This document shows positions 18,833-28,354 of a stretch of 64,000 nucleotides of DNA, piece by piece. A model generated the notes under the pieces. The model worked only from the letters and a program-made list of their open reading frames with translations. It searched no databases and was not told where the DNA came from. Numbering within the stretch: the stretch's first letter is position 1; each line of letters starts with the position of its first letter. A program made the translations under genes and the position numbers. The stretch covers positions 5,676,001 to 5,740,000 of the forward strand of contig NZ_CP115913.1 of NCBI RefSeq assembly GCF_027938815.1. The letters are read 5' to 3'. This stretch comes from Oceanirhabdus sp. W0125-5 (lineage in GTDB: Bacteria; Bacillota; Clostridia; Clostridiales; Clostridiaceae).

Positions 18833-19531
18833 TTAGACCTCTCCTAACTTATATCCAATTCCCCAAAGGGTTTTTATATATTTAGGACTTGAAGGATTGT
18901 CCTCAATCTTTTTCCTCAGTCTTTGTATATGCACATTAATAACACTCTCTTCACCTAAATAACTATCATTCCAAATAAGATTATACAGCTGTTCTTTAGT
19001 AAATACTCTTTTAGGATTTTTTATAAAAAGTTTAAGTATTTCAAACTCTTTTGCTGTTAGTTTTATTAACTCACCTTTCTTTGTTACTGAATAATTATCT
19101 AAATCAACATTTAACTCTCCTAATTCAATAATTTTCTTGCTCTCATTGTTTTGAGATTTAGAATAAGTATTGGCACGCCTTATTGAAGCTTTAACTCTTG
19201 CTAAAAGTTCAATCAATGAAAACGGCTTGGAAATATAATCATCTGCCCCCATCCCAAGAGCAATAGCTTTATCAACATCGCTGTCTTTAGCAGACATGAT
19301 TATAATAGGAATTAAACTTTTTTCTCTAGCTAATCTCATAAATTCCATTCCATTAAGTTTAGGAAGCATTAAATCAAGTATAATAAGATCATAAGTTTCT
19401 TTTAAAAATTTGTTTATAGCCTCTTCCCCATCAAATGCAGTTTCAACTACAAATCCTTCCTTTTCTATATGATTTTTCACCATTTCATTAATAGATTTAT
19501 CATCCTCAACAAGAAGTATTTTATTTTCCAT
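18833..19531 (-). CDS. OmpR-family response regulator
   Basis: The receiver has LLVEDDKSI, the phospho-acceptor in YDLIILDLMLPKLNGMEF and the conserved Lys in ISKPFSLIELLARV. The winged-helix domain ends NVHIQRLRKKIEDNP and TLWGIGYKLGEV. It heads the operon RR-HK-permease and probably controls the BcrAB-like transporter genes. Its leader contains a palindrome with a T run on its own strand, which could attenuate expression. Confidence 0.92.
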   Translation of the reverse strand: MENKILLVEDDKSINEMVKNHIEKEGFVVETAFDGEEAINKFLKETYDLIILDLMLPKLNGMEFMRLAREKSLIPIIIMSAKDSDVDKAIALGMGADDYISKPFSLIELLARVKASIRRANTYSKSQNNESKKIIELGELNVDLDNYSVTKKGELIKLTAKEFEILKLFIKNPKRVFTKEQLYNLIWNDSYLGEESVINVHIQRLRKKIEDNPSSPKYIKTLWGIGYKLGEV

Positions 19532-19631
19532 AACATGTCCACCTCTTTTTATTGTATAAATTAATACCCTTTAACAAACTTCTCTTTAATTGTATCTTTT
19601 TTCCTAATAAAAATATATACATAATATAAAA

Positions 19632-19662
19632 AAGCTGAAGATAAATTATTTATCTTCAGCTT
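19632..19662 (-). terminator. perfect palindrome/terminator-like hairpin in a divergent region
   Basis: The 31-base palindrome aagctgaagataaa...tttatcttcagctt is followed on the minus strand by a run of T. It stands 100 bases upstream of the response regulator start, inside a divergent intergenic region where no gene ends. It could be an attenuator, the end of a short leader RNA, or an operator. Confidence 0.6.
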
Positions 19663-19799
19663 AACATCTAGTTAGATAAAATTACATTGAATTTATAGTA
19701 AACTATGTAATTAGTTGCTAAAATAATTAATAAAGAATAAAAACTATTGACCTTCCTGTTACCGGAGATATTATGCTTATAGAGAAAGGAGGTTATTTT

Positions 19800-20534
19800 A
19801 TGGATAATATTACTCTTAAAGTTAAAAACCTTACTAAATCTTATGGTGACCTAATGGCAGTTAATAATATAAACTTTGAAATCAAAAAAGGTGAATTTTT
19901 TGGATTACTTGGTGCAAATGGCGCTGGAAAATCAACAACAATTGAGTGCATTTTAGGTACTAAAACTCCAGATAGCGGTAGTGTAGAGGTGTTAGGTTTA
20001 AATCCTCAAAAAAATCGAAAACAATTATTTGAAAAAGTAGGTGTTCAATTTCAAAAATCAAGTTACCAGGAAAAATTGAAAGTAAAAGAAATTTGTGAGG
20101 TAACCGCAGCCTTATATAAAAAACCTGATGATTATAAAAAGCTTTTAAATCTCTTCTCCTTAAAAAAGTTAGAAAATAGATCAATTACGGAACTCTCAGG
20201 GGGAGAATATCAAAAGTTAGCTGTTTTATTGTCACTAATTCCAAAACCAGAATTTTTATTTCTAGACGAGCTAACCACTGGACTTGATGTGAAATGTAGA
20301 AGAGAAGTGTGGAAGCATTTAATTAGGTTAAAGGGTTCAGGTATTACACTAATGCTAACCTCTCATTATATGGATGAAATACAAACCCTATGCGATAGAA
20401 TTTGTATTTTAAGAGAAGGTAGAATTATGGCACTAGGAAAAATCCAAGAAGTAATAAATATGACTCCATATAGTACCTTAGAGGATGCATATCTATATTT
20501 TACGGGAGGAGATGATATACTTGAGGGGCTTTAA
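19800..20534 (+). CDS. ABC transporter ATP-binding protein
   Basis: The start at 19800 has a strong AAAGGAGG seven bases upstream; an earlier in-frame ATG lacks one. The 244-residue ATPase shows Walker A GLLGANGAGKSTT, signature ELSGGEYQKLAVLL, Walker B FLFLDELTTGLD and switch His in LTSHYMDE. The Walker B/D-loop junction reads DELT in place of the common DEPT, a mild oddity. It is the first gene of a plus-strand operon with an ABC-2 permease and a MerR regulator, suggesting a drug or peptide exporter with its own sensor. Confidence 0.9.
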   Translation: MDNITLKVKNLTKSYGDLMAVNNINFEIKKGEFFGLLGANGAGKSTTIECILGTKTPDSGSVEVLGLNPQKNRKQLFEKVGVQFQKSSYQEKLKVKEICEVTAALYKKPDDYKKLLNLFSLKKLENRSITELSGGEYQKLAVLLSLIPKPEFLFLDELTTGLDVKCRREVWKHLIRLKGSGITLMLTSHYMDEIQTLCDRICILREGRIMALGKIQEVINMTPYSTLEDAYLYFTGGDDILEGL

Positions 20535-21264
20535 GACTTTAATTAAAACAGAAATAAAGCTATTATTTAGGAATGTAGATACACTATTTTTCGGTGTTCT
20601 ATTTCCTGTAGGATTAGTTTTAGTTGTTGGAGCTATTTGGGGTGGAAAACCGTCACATTCTGGCTCTGAATTCACTTTTTTAGAGAATAACTTTGGTGCC
20701 TTTGTGGCAATAGGAATATGTGCAACAGGTCTAATGGGATTACCTCTTTGTATTTCTGATTATAGGCATAAAAAAATACTGAAAAGATATAAGGTTACTC
20801 CTGTTAGCCCAGCTGTATTATTATTTGTACAGATTGTAGTAAACATTATTGTGGCCGTTTTGTCAGCTGTATTAATTTACTTAGTTTCTACATCATTGTT
20901 TCACTATAAGATGACTGGATCAATTATTAAGTTTATACTTGTATTCTTTCTAGTATTAATATCAATTTACTCTTTAGGAATGGCAATAGCAAGCTTCTCT
21001 CCAAATATTAAAGTGGCAAATATGTTATGTGTATTACTTTATTTTCCTATGTTATTTTTATCTGGAGCTACTCTTCCATATGAGAAAATGCCTATTATTA
21101 TGCAAAAAATAGTTAATGTTCTTCCTTTAACTCAAGGAATAAAGCTTCTTAAAGCGTCTGCTCTTGGAGTTGATACTGGAAATATTCTTTTACCATTGAG
21201 TGTTATGATAGGTTTAATTGTATTATGTATACCCCTTTCAATCAGATATTTTAAATGGGAATAA
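20521..21264 (+). CDS. ABC-2-type permease
   Basis: This is an integral membrane protein with six helices and the short cytoplasmic block SDYRHKKILKRYKVTPVSPA typical of ABC-2 exporters (drug or polysaccharide). The start is uncertain. TTG at 20521 lies ten bases after GGGAGGA, while an ATG at 20512 is only one base from it. The gene overlaps the end of the ATPase gene, so the two are coupled. Confidence 0.86.
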   Translation: MRGFKTLIKTEIKLLFRNVDTLFFGVLFPVGLVLVVGAIWGGKPSHSGSEFTFLENNFGAFVAIGICATGLMGLPLCISDYRHKKILKRYKVTPVSPAVLLFVQIVVNIIVAVLSAVLIYLVSTSLFHYKMTGSIIKFILVFFLVLISIYSLGMAIASFSPNIKVANMLCVLLYFPMLFLSGATLPYEKMPIIMQKIVNVLPLTQGIKLLKASALGVDTGNILLPLSVMIGLIVLCIPLSIRYFKWE

Positions 21265-21280
21265 ATTAGGAGTGTGATTT

Positions 21281-22102
21281 ATGTATAGAATTGGTCAATT
21301 CTCGAAAATAAATAGAGTTACTATTAAAACGCTTCACCATTATGATGAGGTTGGACTACTTCCTCCTGCATATGTTGATGAGGAAAATGGTTATAGATAC
21401 TATACTTCTGATCAAATGCTTACACTGCATAAAATTATTTCACTAAGAAATATGGGATTCTCAATTAATGAAGTAATTTCAGTTATAAATAATATAAGTA
21501 TCTTAGAAATTTATGAGCAAAGAAAAGCTGAGCTTGAGGCACAATTGGTAGAATCACAAAAGCAACTTTCTCTTATTAATTATTATATTTCAGAATTAAA
21601 TGGAGGTACGAATATGAACAATTATCAGATAATAATAAAAGAACTACCTCAATGTATTGTTTATTCAAAAAGAATCAAAGTTTCAGGGTATCATGAATAT
21701 TTTGAACTGATACCTCAAATAGGTAAAGAAATTCTATCTATAAATCCTAATCTAAAATGTACCTCTCCAGAATACTGCTTTATAATTTATCACGATGGCG
21801 AATATAAAGATAATAACATGGATATTGAATTCTGCGAAGCTGTAAAGAATTATGGTAAAAACACAGAGACAATTAGTTTTAAAACCATTGAAAGTACAAC
21901 TGCAGCATGTGTTTTGCATAAAGGACCTTATGACACAATTGGAAATGCTTATGCGTATATTTTCAAGTGGATAGATGATAATGATTATACCATTTCAGGA
22001 AATCCTCGTGAAAGTCATATTGATGGAATTTGGAATAAGGACAGTTCATCTGATTGGTTAACAGAAGTTCAAGTACCTATTAAACAAAAAAATAATATTT
22101 AA
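21281..22102 (+). CDS. MerR-family regulator with GyrI-like ligand-binding domain
   Basis: The N-terminus carries the MerR winged helix (YRIGQFSKINRVTIKTLHHYDEVGLL and the NGYRYY wing), a dimerisation helix to about residue 105, and a C-terminal GyrI-like/effector-binding domain from about 112. This layout is that of BmrR-type sensors that bind lipophilic cations or drugs. AGGAG precedes the ATG. As the last gene of the ABC operon it probably regulates the exporter. A strong terminator follows. Confidence 0.9.
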   Translation: MYRIGQFSKINRVTIKTLHHYDEVGLLPPAYVDEENGYRYYTSDQMLTLHKIISLRNMGFSINEVISVINNISILEIYEQRKAELEAQLVESQKQLSLINYYISELNGGTNMNNYQIIIKELPQCIVYSKRIKVSGYHEYFELIPQIGKEILSINPNLKCTSPEYCFIIYHDGEYKDNNMDIEFCEAVKNYGKNTETISFKTIESTTAACVLHKGPYDTIGNAYAYIFKWIDDNDYTISGNPRESHIDGIWNKDSSSDWLTEVQVPIKQKNNI

Positions 22103-22121
22103 ATATATAAATACTTAATTT

Positions 22122-22154
22122 AAAAGCCCAAAATCAATGAGAAATTGGGCTTTT
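22122..22154. terminator. bidirectional Rho-independent terminator
   Basis: The stem aaaagcccaa/ttgggctttt lies between the convergent MerR gene and the Cys-rich small gene, with A and T runs on both sides. Confidence 0.9.
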
Positions 22155-22164
22155 GTATAAATTT

Positions 22165-22398
22165 TTAATGTAGTGGATTTTTATATTCCTCTGATACTTT
22201 TTTAGTCTTTTTCTTAGCGTTAGGACAAGTACAAGTTTCTGGAGTACATACACATGCACCTTCACCACAATTCACTATAGCATAATTCTCTTTCATAGCC
22301 ATTGTCATATCATCTATGGCTCGTAAACTTGAAGTGATTTCTCCTTTAGTAGGATGAGGTTTATTTTCGTTATTAATTATATTATTATTGTTATTCAT
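22165..22398 (-). CDS. small Cys-rich protein (possible metal-binding)
   Basis: The 77-residue protein starts with an Asn-rich stretch and carries five cysteines within 15 residues, CGEGACVCTPETCTC, followed by a Lys-rich tail. CxC and CxxxCxC spacing resembles small metallothionein-like peptides, but there is no wider match I can support. AGAGGTGAT precedes the ATG. The leader contains half of a palindromic repeat (22501-22540). The function is unknown; metal binding is an inference from the cysteines. Confidence 0.75.
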   Translation of the reverse strand: MNNNNNIINNENKPHPTKGEITSSLRAIDDMTMAMKENYAIVNCGEGACVCTPETCTCPNAKKKTKKVSEEYKNPLH

Positions 22399-22500
22399 TT
22401 ATATCACCTCTCATTTTTTAATATATGGAGTTTTTTAGTATCACTTAAAACCCTATAATTAGTTTGTCCTATTATATTAAAAGAATTCTACTAAAATATT

Positions 22501-22540
22501 ACCTATAGAGTTTCTATAGTTAAACTTAATTTATACTTTT
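22501..22540. repeat. half copy of the 54485-type palindromic element
   Basis: The sequence ctatagag, then ctatagttaaact(t)aatttatac matches the left arm of the palindrome at 54485-54618 almost base for base, but the right arm is absent. It stands upstream of the Cys-rich gene. Confidence 0.6.
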
Positions 22541-22555
22541 TGCAAAATAGCATAA

Positions 22556-22587
22556 AAAATAAAGGAACTAATTAATTCCTTTATTTT
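22556..22587 (-). terminator. AT-rich terminator after the adenosine deaminase gene
   Basis: The stem aaataaaggaa/ttcctttattt with flanking A/T runs lies 60 bases past the deaminase stop codon. A second AT-rich hairpin (aataaaagt/acttttatt) lies closer, at about 22612-22645. Confidence 0.65.
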
Positions 22588-22649
22588 AAAATTTTGATTA
22601 AAATTGAGATAAAATAAAAGTGTTGCAAAGTAAAATAACTTTTATTATT

Positions 22650-23597
22650 TTATAATTTATAGTAATCAACTTCTCTAAGCCCTACTTTACGAATATCATT
22701 CAACTCCTGGGCATTCATCAGTCCACACTTATATAGATTTAAATATTCTTGAGAAGCACTTTGATTGAAAACCAGCATATCATCTGTATTTATTGTAACT
22801 GGTATTCCATAATCATATATTTTTCTTATAGGATGAGCTTCATAACTTTCTACCACACTGAGCTTAACATTACTTGATGGACAAATATTTAATTGAATTT
22901 TATGTTTTGACAGCCAGTTCAAAACAAATTCTGAATCTGCAGCTGCTATCCCGTGGTGAACTTCATCCAGCTCTAGTTCTTCAACAGCTTCCATAACATC
23001 ATCAGCTGTTCCAAATTCTCCAACATGCGCTCTCAACCTAAGCCCATGTTCCTTTGCTTTTCTGTAAATCTTCTTGAAATTTTTTACAGGCTGCTCAAAT
23101 TCACCGGAGTTAATATCCAAAGATTTGAACCAGTTGTACGAAAGTACTTCATCCAATCTTGAATATTCTTTATCAACATCACACCTCCAGGTAAATGCCA
23201 ACTCCGGCAGCAATATTGTATTTGGTGCTAATTCCTTATTAAAGCTGTTCATTTTATCTATGAACGCATCTACAGGCATGCCTCCAATAGTCATTTCCTC
23301 ATCAAGCCCAAAACAGGGCGCGAATACACTGATATTATCATCCGCAGCTTGTACAAATCCAGCCTCCAACCTCTTTATATAAGGGCATTTCATTTTTATG
23401 TTTTCTCTGAACCATTCATCCATGTGATACATAGATTCAAATTTTGAAGGTGGCGGATCAATCTTTAAATTAAATTTTGAGGAAAAATAATTTATATTAC
23501 CTCCCCTTCCTAAATGATTATGCAGATCACTTTTTTTTATTGAACTTAAACCTCTTAAATCATGATTTTTTAAAAATTCTTCAAACTGCTCATTCAT
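22650..23597 (-). CDS. adenosine deaminase family protein
   Basis: The 315-residue protein has the metal-binding SDLHNHLGRGG (H26, H28), HVGEFGTADDV with the catalytic Glu, EVHHGIAA with the next metal His, NICPSSNV and the metal-binding Asp in TINTDDMLVF. These are the ordered active-site motifs of adenosine deaminases, which convert adenosine to inosine in purine salvage. It is somewhat shorter than the usual 330-350. AAGGAGG precedes the ATG. It is a single-gene unit. A related adenine or modified-nucleoside deaminase cannot be excluded. Confidence 0.87.
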   Translation of the reverse strand: MNEQFEEFLKNHDLRGLSSIKKSDLHNHLGRGGNINYFSSKFNLKIDPPPSKFESMYHMDEWFRENIKMKCPYIKRLEAGFVQAADDNISVFAPCFGLDEEMTIGGMPVDAFIDKMNSFNKELAPNTILLPELAFTWRCDVDKEYSRLDEVLSYNWFKSLDINSGEFEQPVKNFKKIYRKAKEHGLRLRAHVGEFGTADDVMEAVEELELDEVHHGIAAADSEFVLNWLSKHKIQLNICPSSNVKLSVVESYEAHPIRKIYDYGIPVTINTDDMLVFNQSASQEYLNLYKCGLMNAQELNDIRKVGLREVDYYKL

Positions 23598-23812
23598 AAT
23601 ATGCCTCCTTAATAAATAGGTATATAAATAATCGTTAGTTCACAATATTATACAATTCGTCTATGAATAAGTTTATCATATTATAGAAAAATCTCAAAAT
23701 ATTATATTAATTACATAAAAACACCAGTTTTATATTTGAAAGCTTTTCCCTTTGTATCAGAATGAGCAGTATGAGAGTGTATAAATACACATTTTTAAAC
23801 ATAGCCTAAATA

Positions 23813-25885
23813 TTATAACTTCCTTGAAATAATTCTAATCCCATATCCTTTTAAATTTATACTTCCTGTTATATTTTCAGTAGTTTCCATATCAATAAAT
23901 ATCATATCCTTTAAATCTACCTTTTCATTCTCTTTAGAAAAATTCATTAAAAATATAAACTCATTTTTCTCATCTCTACGCACTTGAGCATTAATGCCAC
24001 ATGGTAATTCTAAATCTATAGCTTTATTTAAATTTAATCTTTTAGCTAAACCTTTATAAAAATCGCTTAAAAATTCATCATTGTTTCTAAAAGCTATATA
24101 ATAAGCTCCACCTTTTCCAAATTTATTATATGTTAATGCAGGCATTCCTTTATAGAAATCTGATTTGTATGTTGCTAAAACCTCTGCCCCCTCTGAATGT
24201 ATTAAGTCACAGAATATCCTTGCTTCATATTCACCTTTCATTGAAAGATTGTTACTTTCCTCAATAATCACATGATTAATATCATCATCGTATAATGCAT
24301 CTATCTCCTCTGACCATATACCTGTAACTTTTTTAAGAGGTCCCGGGAAACCGCCTAAGAAACATAAATCATTATCATCAACTATCCCACTCCAATAAGT
24401 AGTTACAAGGGTTCCTCCATTTTTAACAAATTTCTCAATTCGCTCCCCAACACCTTCTCTTACCATATACAACATTGGTGCCACTAAAACTTTATATTTT
24501 GAAAAATCACAATCCATATTTATAACATCTACTGGAATCGACATGTCCCAAAATCCTTTATAATGTTTCTGACAGGTCTCAAAATAATCTTTCTTCTCAA
24601 TTCTTGGACCTTGTGCATCATCTATTGCCCAATAATTTTCCCAATCATAAATAACCGCCACCTCTGGTTCTACTGATGTTCCAACCACAACTTGAAGCTT
24701 TGATAAAATATCTCCAACCTTAGATACCTCTTTAAATACTCTCGTATTTTCGTGTCCACAATGATCCACTACTGCACCATGAAATTTTTCTGAAGAACCT
24801 CTACTCTTTCTCCATTGAAAATACTGTACAGTATCTGACCCATGGGCTATTGCCTGTATAGATGCTAAAGCATGTACCCCTGGTCGTCTTAATTTAGCTA
24901 CTGGTTGCCAATTTGTAGCACTTGGTGAGCTTTCCATCATCATAAATGGTTTTCCACCCTTTAATGATCTATTTATATCATGAATGAACCCTCTTCTACT
25001 AGCTTCATGCTCATCTGTTCTCTCCCCATGCCAATATGGATAGTTATCCCAAGAAACAACATCTAGGTAGGGCGCAAACTTCCAATAATCAATACCTCTG
25101 CTAAGTTCAAGAAAATCATGAAAATTAGTAGTTAAGGGTATGTCTGGCGTTATATCTTTTAAAATCCTCCTCTCAAATTTAAAAAAGTCCAAAGTTTGAT
25201 GAGTCACAAACCTCTTCCAATCTAAATTTAATCCATGCAAAGCTGGTTCTCCATGAGGTGCTGGAGATTCAATTTGACTCCAATCAGTATATGTATGACT
25301 CCAAAACTTACACCACCAAGCCTTATTTAATTCATCTAAATTATTATGATATTTTTCCTTAAGCCAATCTTTAAACGCTTCTTGACACAACTCACAGTGA
25401 CATTCGCCCTCAAACTCATTTGATACATGCCACATAATAAGAGCTGGATGCTCTTTATATCTTTCTGCCAGCAATCTATTTATATTTAAAACCTTTTCTC
25501 TATAGATAGGTGAAGTATAACAATGATTATGTCGTTCTCCATATAAGTTTCTAACTCTATTACTTACTACCCTCAAAACTTCAGGATATTTATGAGCCAT
25601 CCATACAGGTTTTGCTCCACTTGGTGTAGCAAGTATTACATGATTCCCATTTTTATGCATTCTATCCATTAACTCATCAAGCCATTTAAAGTTATATTCT
25701 CCTTCTTGAGTTTCTAAAGAACTCCAGGAAAACATTCCAACTGCTACAACATTACAATTAGCTAATTTCATTAATCTTATATCTTCGTCTAAAATCTCAG
25801 GAGTATCTAACCACTGCTCTGGATTATAATCAGCACCATGCAGCATAGATTCACATTTAGAACTTATTGGACCATAATTTTTCAT
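23813..25885 (-). CDS. GH42 beta-galactosidase
   Basis: The 690-residue protein matches glycoside hydrolase family 42. It begins with a TIM barrel with GADYNPEQW near the start and the acid/base Glu in MWHVSNEFEG (E157). A Cys cluster C-x-C-x2-C follows as in metal-containing GH42 enzymes, and the nucleophile is Glu318 in MMMESSPSATNW. A Rossmann-like trimerisation domain and a small beta domain come next. No signal peptide is present, so it acts inside the cell on short galactosides. The start at 25885 has AAAGGAGAA upstream; an earlier frame is not supported. No sugar transporter is adjacent. Confidence 0.93.
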   Translation of the reverse strand: MKNYGPISSKCESMLHGADYNPEQWLDTPEILDEDIRLMKLANCNVVAVGMFSWSSLETQEGEYNFKWLDELMDRMHKNGNHVILATPSGAKPVWMAHKYPEVLRVVSNRVRNLYGERHNHCYTSPIYREKVLNINRLLAERYKEHPALIMWHVSNEFEGECHCELCQEAFKDWLKEKYHNNLDELNKAWWCKFWSHTYTDWSQIESPAPHGEPALHGLNLDWKRFVTHQTLDFFKFERRILKDITPDIPLTTNFHDFLELSRGIDYWKFAPYLDVVSWDNYPYWHGERTDEHEASRRGFIHDINRSLKGGKPFMMMESSPSATNWQPVAKLRRPGVHALASIQAIAHGSDTVQYFQWRKSRGSSEKFHGAVVDHCGHENTRVFKEVSKVGDILSKLQVVVGTSVEPEVAVIYDWENYWAIDDAQGPRIEKKDYFETCQKHYKGFWDMSIPVDVINMDCDFSKYKVLVAPMLYMVREGVGERIEKFVKNGGTLVTTYWSGIVDDNDLCFLGGFPGPLKKVTGIWSEEIDALYDDDINHVIIEESNNLSMKGEYEARIFCDLIHSEGAEVLATYKSDFYKGMPALTYNKFGKGGAYYIAFRNNDEFLSDFYKGLAKRLNLNKAIDLELPCGINAQVRRDEKNEFIFLMNFSKENEKVDLKDMIFIDMETTENITGSINLKGYGIRIISRKL

Positions 25886-26017
25886 ATAACTTCTCCTTTC
25901 TAGCTTCAATAATTACTAAATTTTTCAATACTTAAAATATTATATCATGTACTTTTATATATAAACTTTGTAACATTTATAATAATTAGTCTTATGATTC
26001 TTATAAATCTCCAAATC

Positions 26018-26046
26018 AAAAGGAGAGAATAATTTTCTCTCCTTTT
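26018..26046. terminator. bidirectional terminator
   Basis: The stem aaaaggagagaa with its complement lies just past the stop codon of the small membrane protein gene, with A/T runs on each side. Confidence 0.8.
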
Positions 26047-26085
26047 ACTATTTATTAAATTTTAGTATTCTTTATGTGTCACTTA

Positions 26086-26370
26086 CTACTCGTTTACTTG
26101 TTCATTTTCTGGCATTTGATATCCTTCATATTCTTTATGTATTCCATGCCTACGGCGACCATGATGGCATTTATGTCCTAGATGTCTTTTACCCATCTTC
26201 TTTAAGGTATTTTTATCATTACCATTACCATTTTCATTATGACATTTTAATTTTTCAAAATGTCCATTGCTTTTACACATACAGTATCCCATGCATCCTA
26301 AAGCCGTCATCATTGCACCAAGCATGAAATAAAGTCCCTTATCACAATTATTGTTGTTACGCATATACAT
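26086..26370 (-). CDS. small membrane protein rich in His and Cys
   Basis: The 94-residue protein has a single membrane helix (GLYFMLGAMMTALGCMGYCM), four cysteines in or near it and a His/Arg-rich tail (HLGHKCHHGRRRHGIHKEY). The start at 26370 is chosen because GAGGTG lies six bases upstream; the GTG nine bases further overlaps that site. The helix with glycines resembles YtxH-type small membrane proteins, but the His-rich tail is unusual. The function is unknown. Confidence 0.65.
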   Translation of the reverse strand: MYMRNNNNCDKGLYFMLGAMMTALGCMGYCMCKSNGHFEKLKCHNENGNGNDKNTLKKMGKRHLGHKCHHGRRRHGIHKEYEGYQMPENEQVNE

Positions 26371-26569
26371 TTTTTTCACCTCGTATTCAATTTATTTATC
26401 CTTGAATAGTATTTGCAAATGATTACTTGTATACCCTAGTAATATTTTGTATAAGAGGCTTAAAAAACATATAAATAAAAAAGATATTGTTCGTATTAAA
26501 AATTTCATATTTCCCAAAAGTAAGAACAGCCATGATTCGTTATAATCCGAAACAAGTCTTTATTTTTTA

Positions 26570-28321
26570 TCATATCTCAAGATTATTTCTTAAGATTTCT
26601 CTTAACTCAACTAATTCAGGATAGTCATAGAAAAAGTTAACTTTTTTAGATTTTATACTTTCATCTGTAGGAGCATGATTTAAAACAAACATAGTAAAAC
26701 TTTCAGCTATATCTTCAACAGCATTACTAGATGCATAATATGTAACGAACTGATCTTCATATTTTAGATAAAAGTTATAGGTCTCATCATAATAATCATC
26801 TGTCAGAATACCATCATATGTCTCCTCTATCTTTTTTAGTTCAGGATAGATATTTGTCCAAAATTCTTGAAAAAAAGTATTTAGATATGAATCCTTCTTA
26901 CAGATTCCTTCATCAATAACAAATGTAGAGTTATCATTCTGTGTATCTACTATGGATAACTGAGTATCATTCAATGAAATAATGTGGAATAGTTCATGAA
27001 TCAAAGTATGATAGAAATCCTTATCTGTAAGTTTATTATTTTGATCAAAAGAGTCATCTAAATCCAATGTAAATTCAAAAGAACTGTTAGTATCCTCCAA
27101 AGCTGAAGCCGCCCCAGTGGTACCACCTTTGCCATCAGATATGATTCTTAATAATAATATTCTTTCAAGTATATTATCAGGATATATACTTTTAACCTTA
27201 TTCCAAAGAGTTGTATGTAACTCTATTTCATTATCAGATAAATCATAAGATGAATCTAATTCAAGAATACCATTTGTTATGGAATATATAGCTTTAGTTG
27301 ATTTCTCTATATCATCATCAACACCCCTTTTTGTTTCTTTTATCTCAACAAGTACATTTGCAAGTACCTGAACAAATGTACTTAATCTTTCTGCAACTCT
27401 ACCCTCAAATTCTGTTTCAATAAATTCTAGTGTATCTTTTTCCGTATGCCATATTGCACCATGACTTTCAGTTTGAGTATATCCATTTAAATCTCCAGTT
27501 TCCCAGTTTGTTGCTTCAAAATAAGCATATGGAATTCCTACTGCTTCAAATGGTGCATGGTCACTCCAGTCTCCTGTAGTTCCAGCTGGGTAATCTTTAT
27601 TAAATCCTGGATTTGTTTCAAGATTCAGTTCTAATCTTTTTGCAACATCTAATGAAAGGTTACGAACCCAACCTTTTTCTTCTGATCCACCATAAACATA
27701 CATCTTATCTCCCGCTATGAGGCTATCTAAATTTATCATAGCTATGGTATTACCTATTTCTTCTTGTGTCATCTGTGATACATAGTATTCTGATCCTTGC
27801 TTTTCAACTTCTTCCGATCCAAAAGCAATAAATCTTATAGTATATGGAGTTTTAATATCTTTAATTGCCTCAGCAACTTCAAGTATCACTCCTATAGAAG
27901 ATGCATTATCATCTGCTCCTAGTCCCACCACTTCTGAAGAGTCATAATGAGCACCTACGATAACTTCTTTACCTGATTTACCTGGTTTTATTGCAATAAC
28001 ATTTTTAGATGAATAATTTTTTCCATCATTAAGTGTATACGTAAAGTCTTGTATAAAATTTTCAAATCCTATTGCTTCAAATTCTCCTATAATATAATCT
28101 GCAGCCTTTTTTTCATTTTCACTACCATTACCTCTTCGACCTATTTTATTTGAAAGAACCTCTAAGTGTTTAAGTGCTTTAACTCCTGGATTATCTAATT
28201 CAATTACATTGTTAGTTTCTTGTGTCTTATTAACAGTTATATGTTGTTCTTGACGAAGAACCGAAAAAGATAAAACTACCAAAACTGCTAATATTGCTAA
28301 TACCAGTGATACTCGTTTCAT
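26570..28321 (-). CDS. secreted M28-type aminopeptidase fused to a second HExxH zinc domain
   Basis: The 584-residue protein begins with an N-terminal signal/anchor helix (residues 5-22). The M28 domain has the di-zinc set HYD (H125, D127), GADDNA (D137), the catalytic Glu pair SEE (170-171), NLDS (D199) and H292 in WHTEKDT. After about residue 340 comes a second, unrelated domain with HELFH (442-446) and a downstream EDIAESF (536-542), the layout of a gluzincin-like metallopeptidase. The start at 28321 has GAAGGGG nine bases upstream. It probably acts outside the cell in peptide breakdown. The fusion is uncommon for M28 enzymes. Confidence 0.85.
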   Translation of the reverse strand: MKRVSLVLAILAVLVVLSFSVLRQEQHITVNKTQETNNVIELDNPGVKALKHLEVLSNKIGRRGNGSENEKKAADYIIGEFEAIGFENFIQDFTYTLNDGKNYSSKNVIAIKPGKSGKEVIVGAHYDSSEVVGLGADDNASSIGVILEVAEAIKDIKTPYTIRFIAFGSEEVEKQGSEYYVSQMTQEEIGNTIAMINLDSLIAGDKMYVYGGSEEKGWVRNLSLDVAKRLELNLETNPGFNKDYPAGTTGDWSDHAPFEAVGIPYAYFEATNWETGDLNGYTQTESHGAIWHTEKDTLEFIETEFEGRVAERLSTFVQVLANVLVEIKETKRGVDDDIEKSTKAIYSITNGILELDSSYDLSDNEIELHTTLWNKVKSIYPDNILERILLLRIISDGKGGTTGAASALEDTNSSFEFTLDLDDSFDQNNKLTDKDFYHTLIHELFHIISLNDTQLSIVDTQNDNSTFVIDEGICKKDSYLNTFFQEFWTNIYPELKKIEETYDGILTDDYYDETYNFYLKYEDQFVTYYASSNAVEDIAESFTMFVLNHAPTDESIKSKKVNFFYDYPELVELREILRNNLEI

Positions 28322-28354
28322 AGACATAACCCCTTCATATAAATGAGCACTCAC

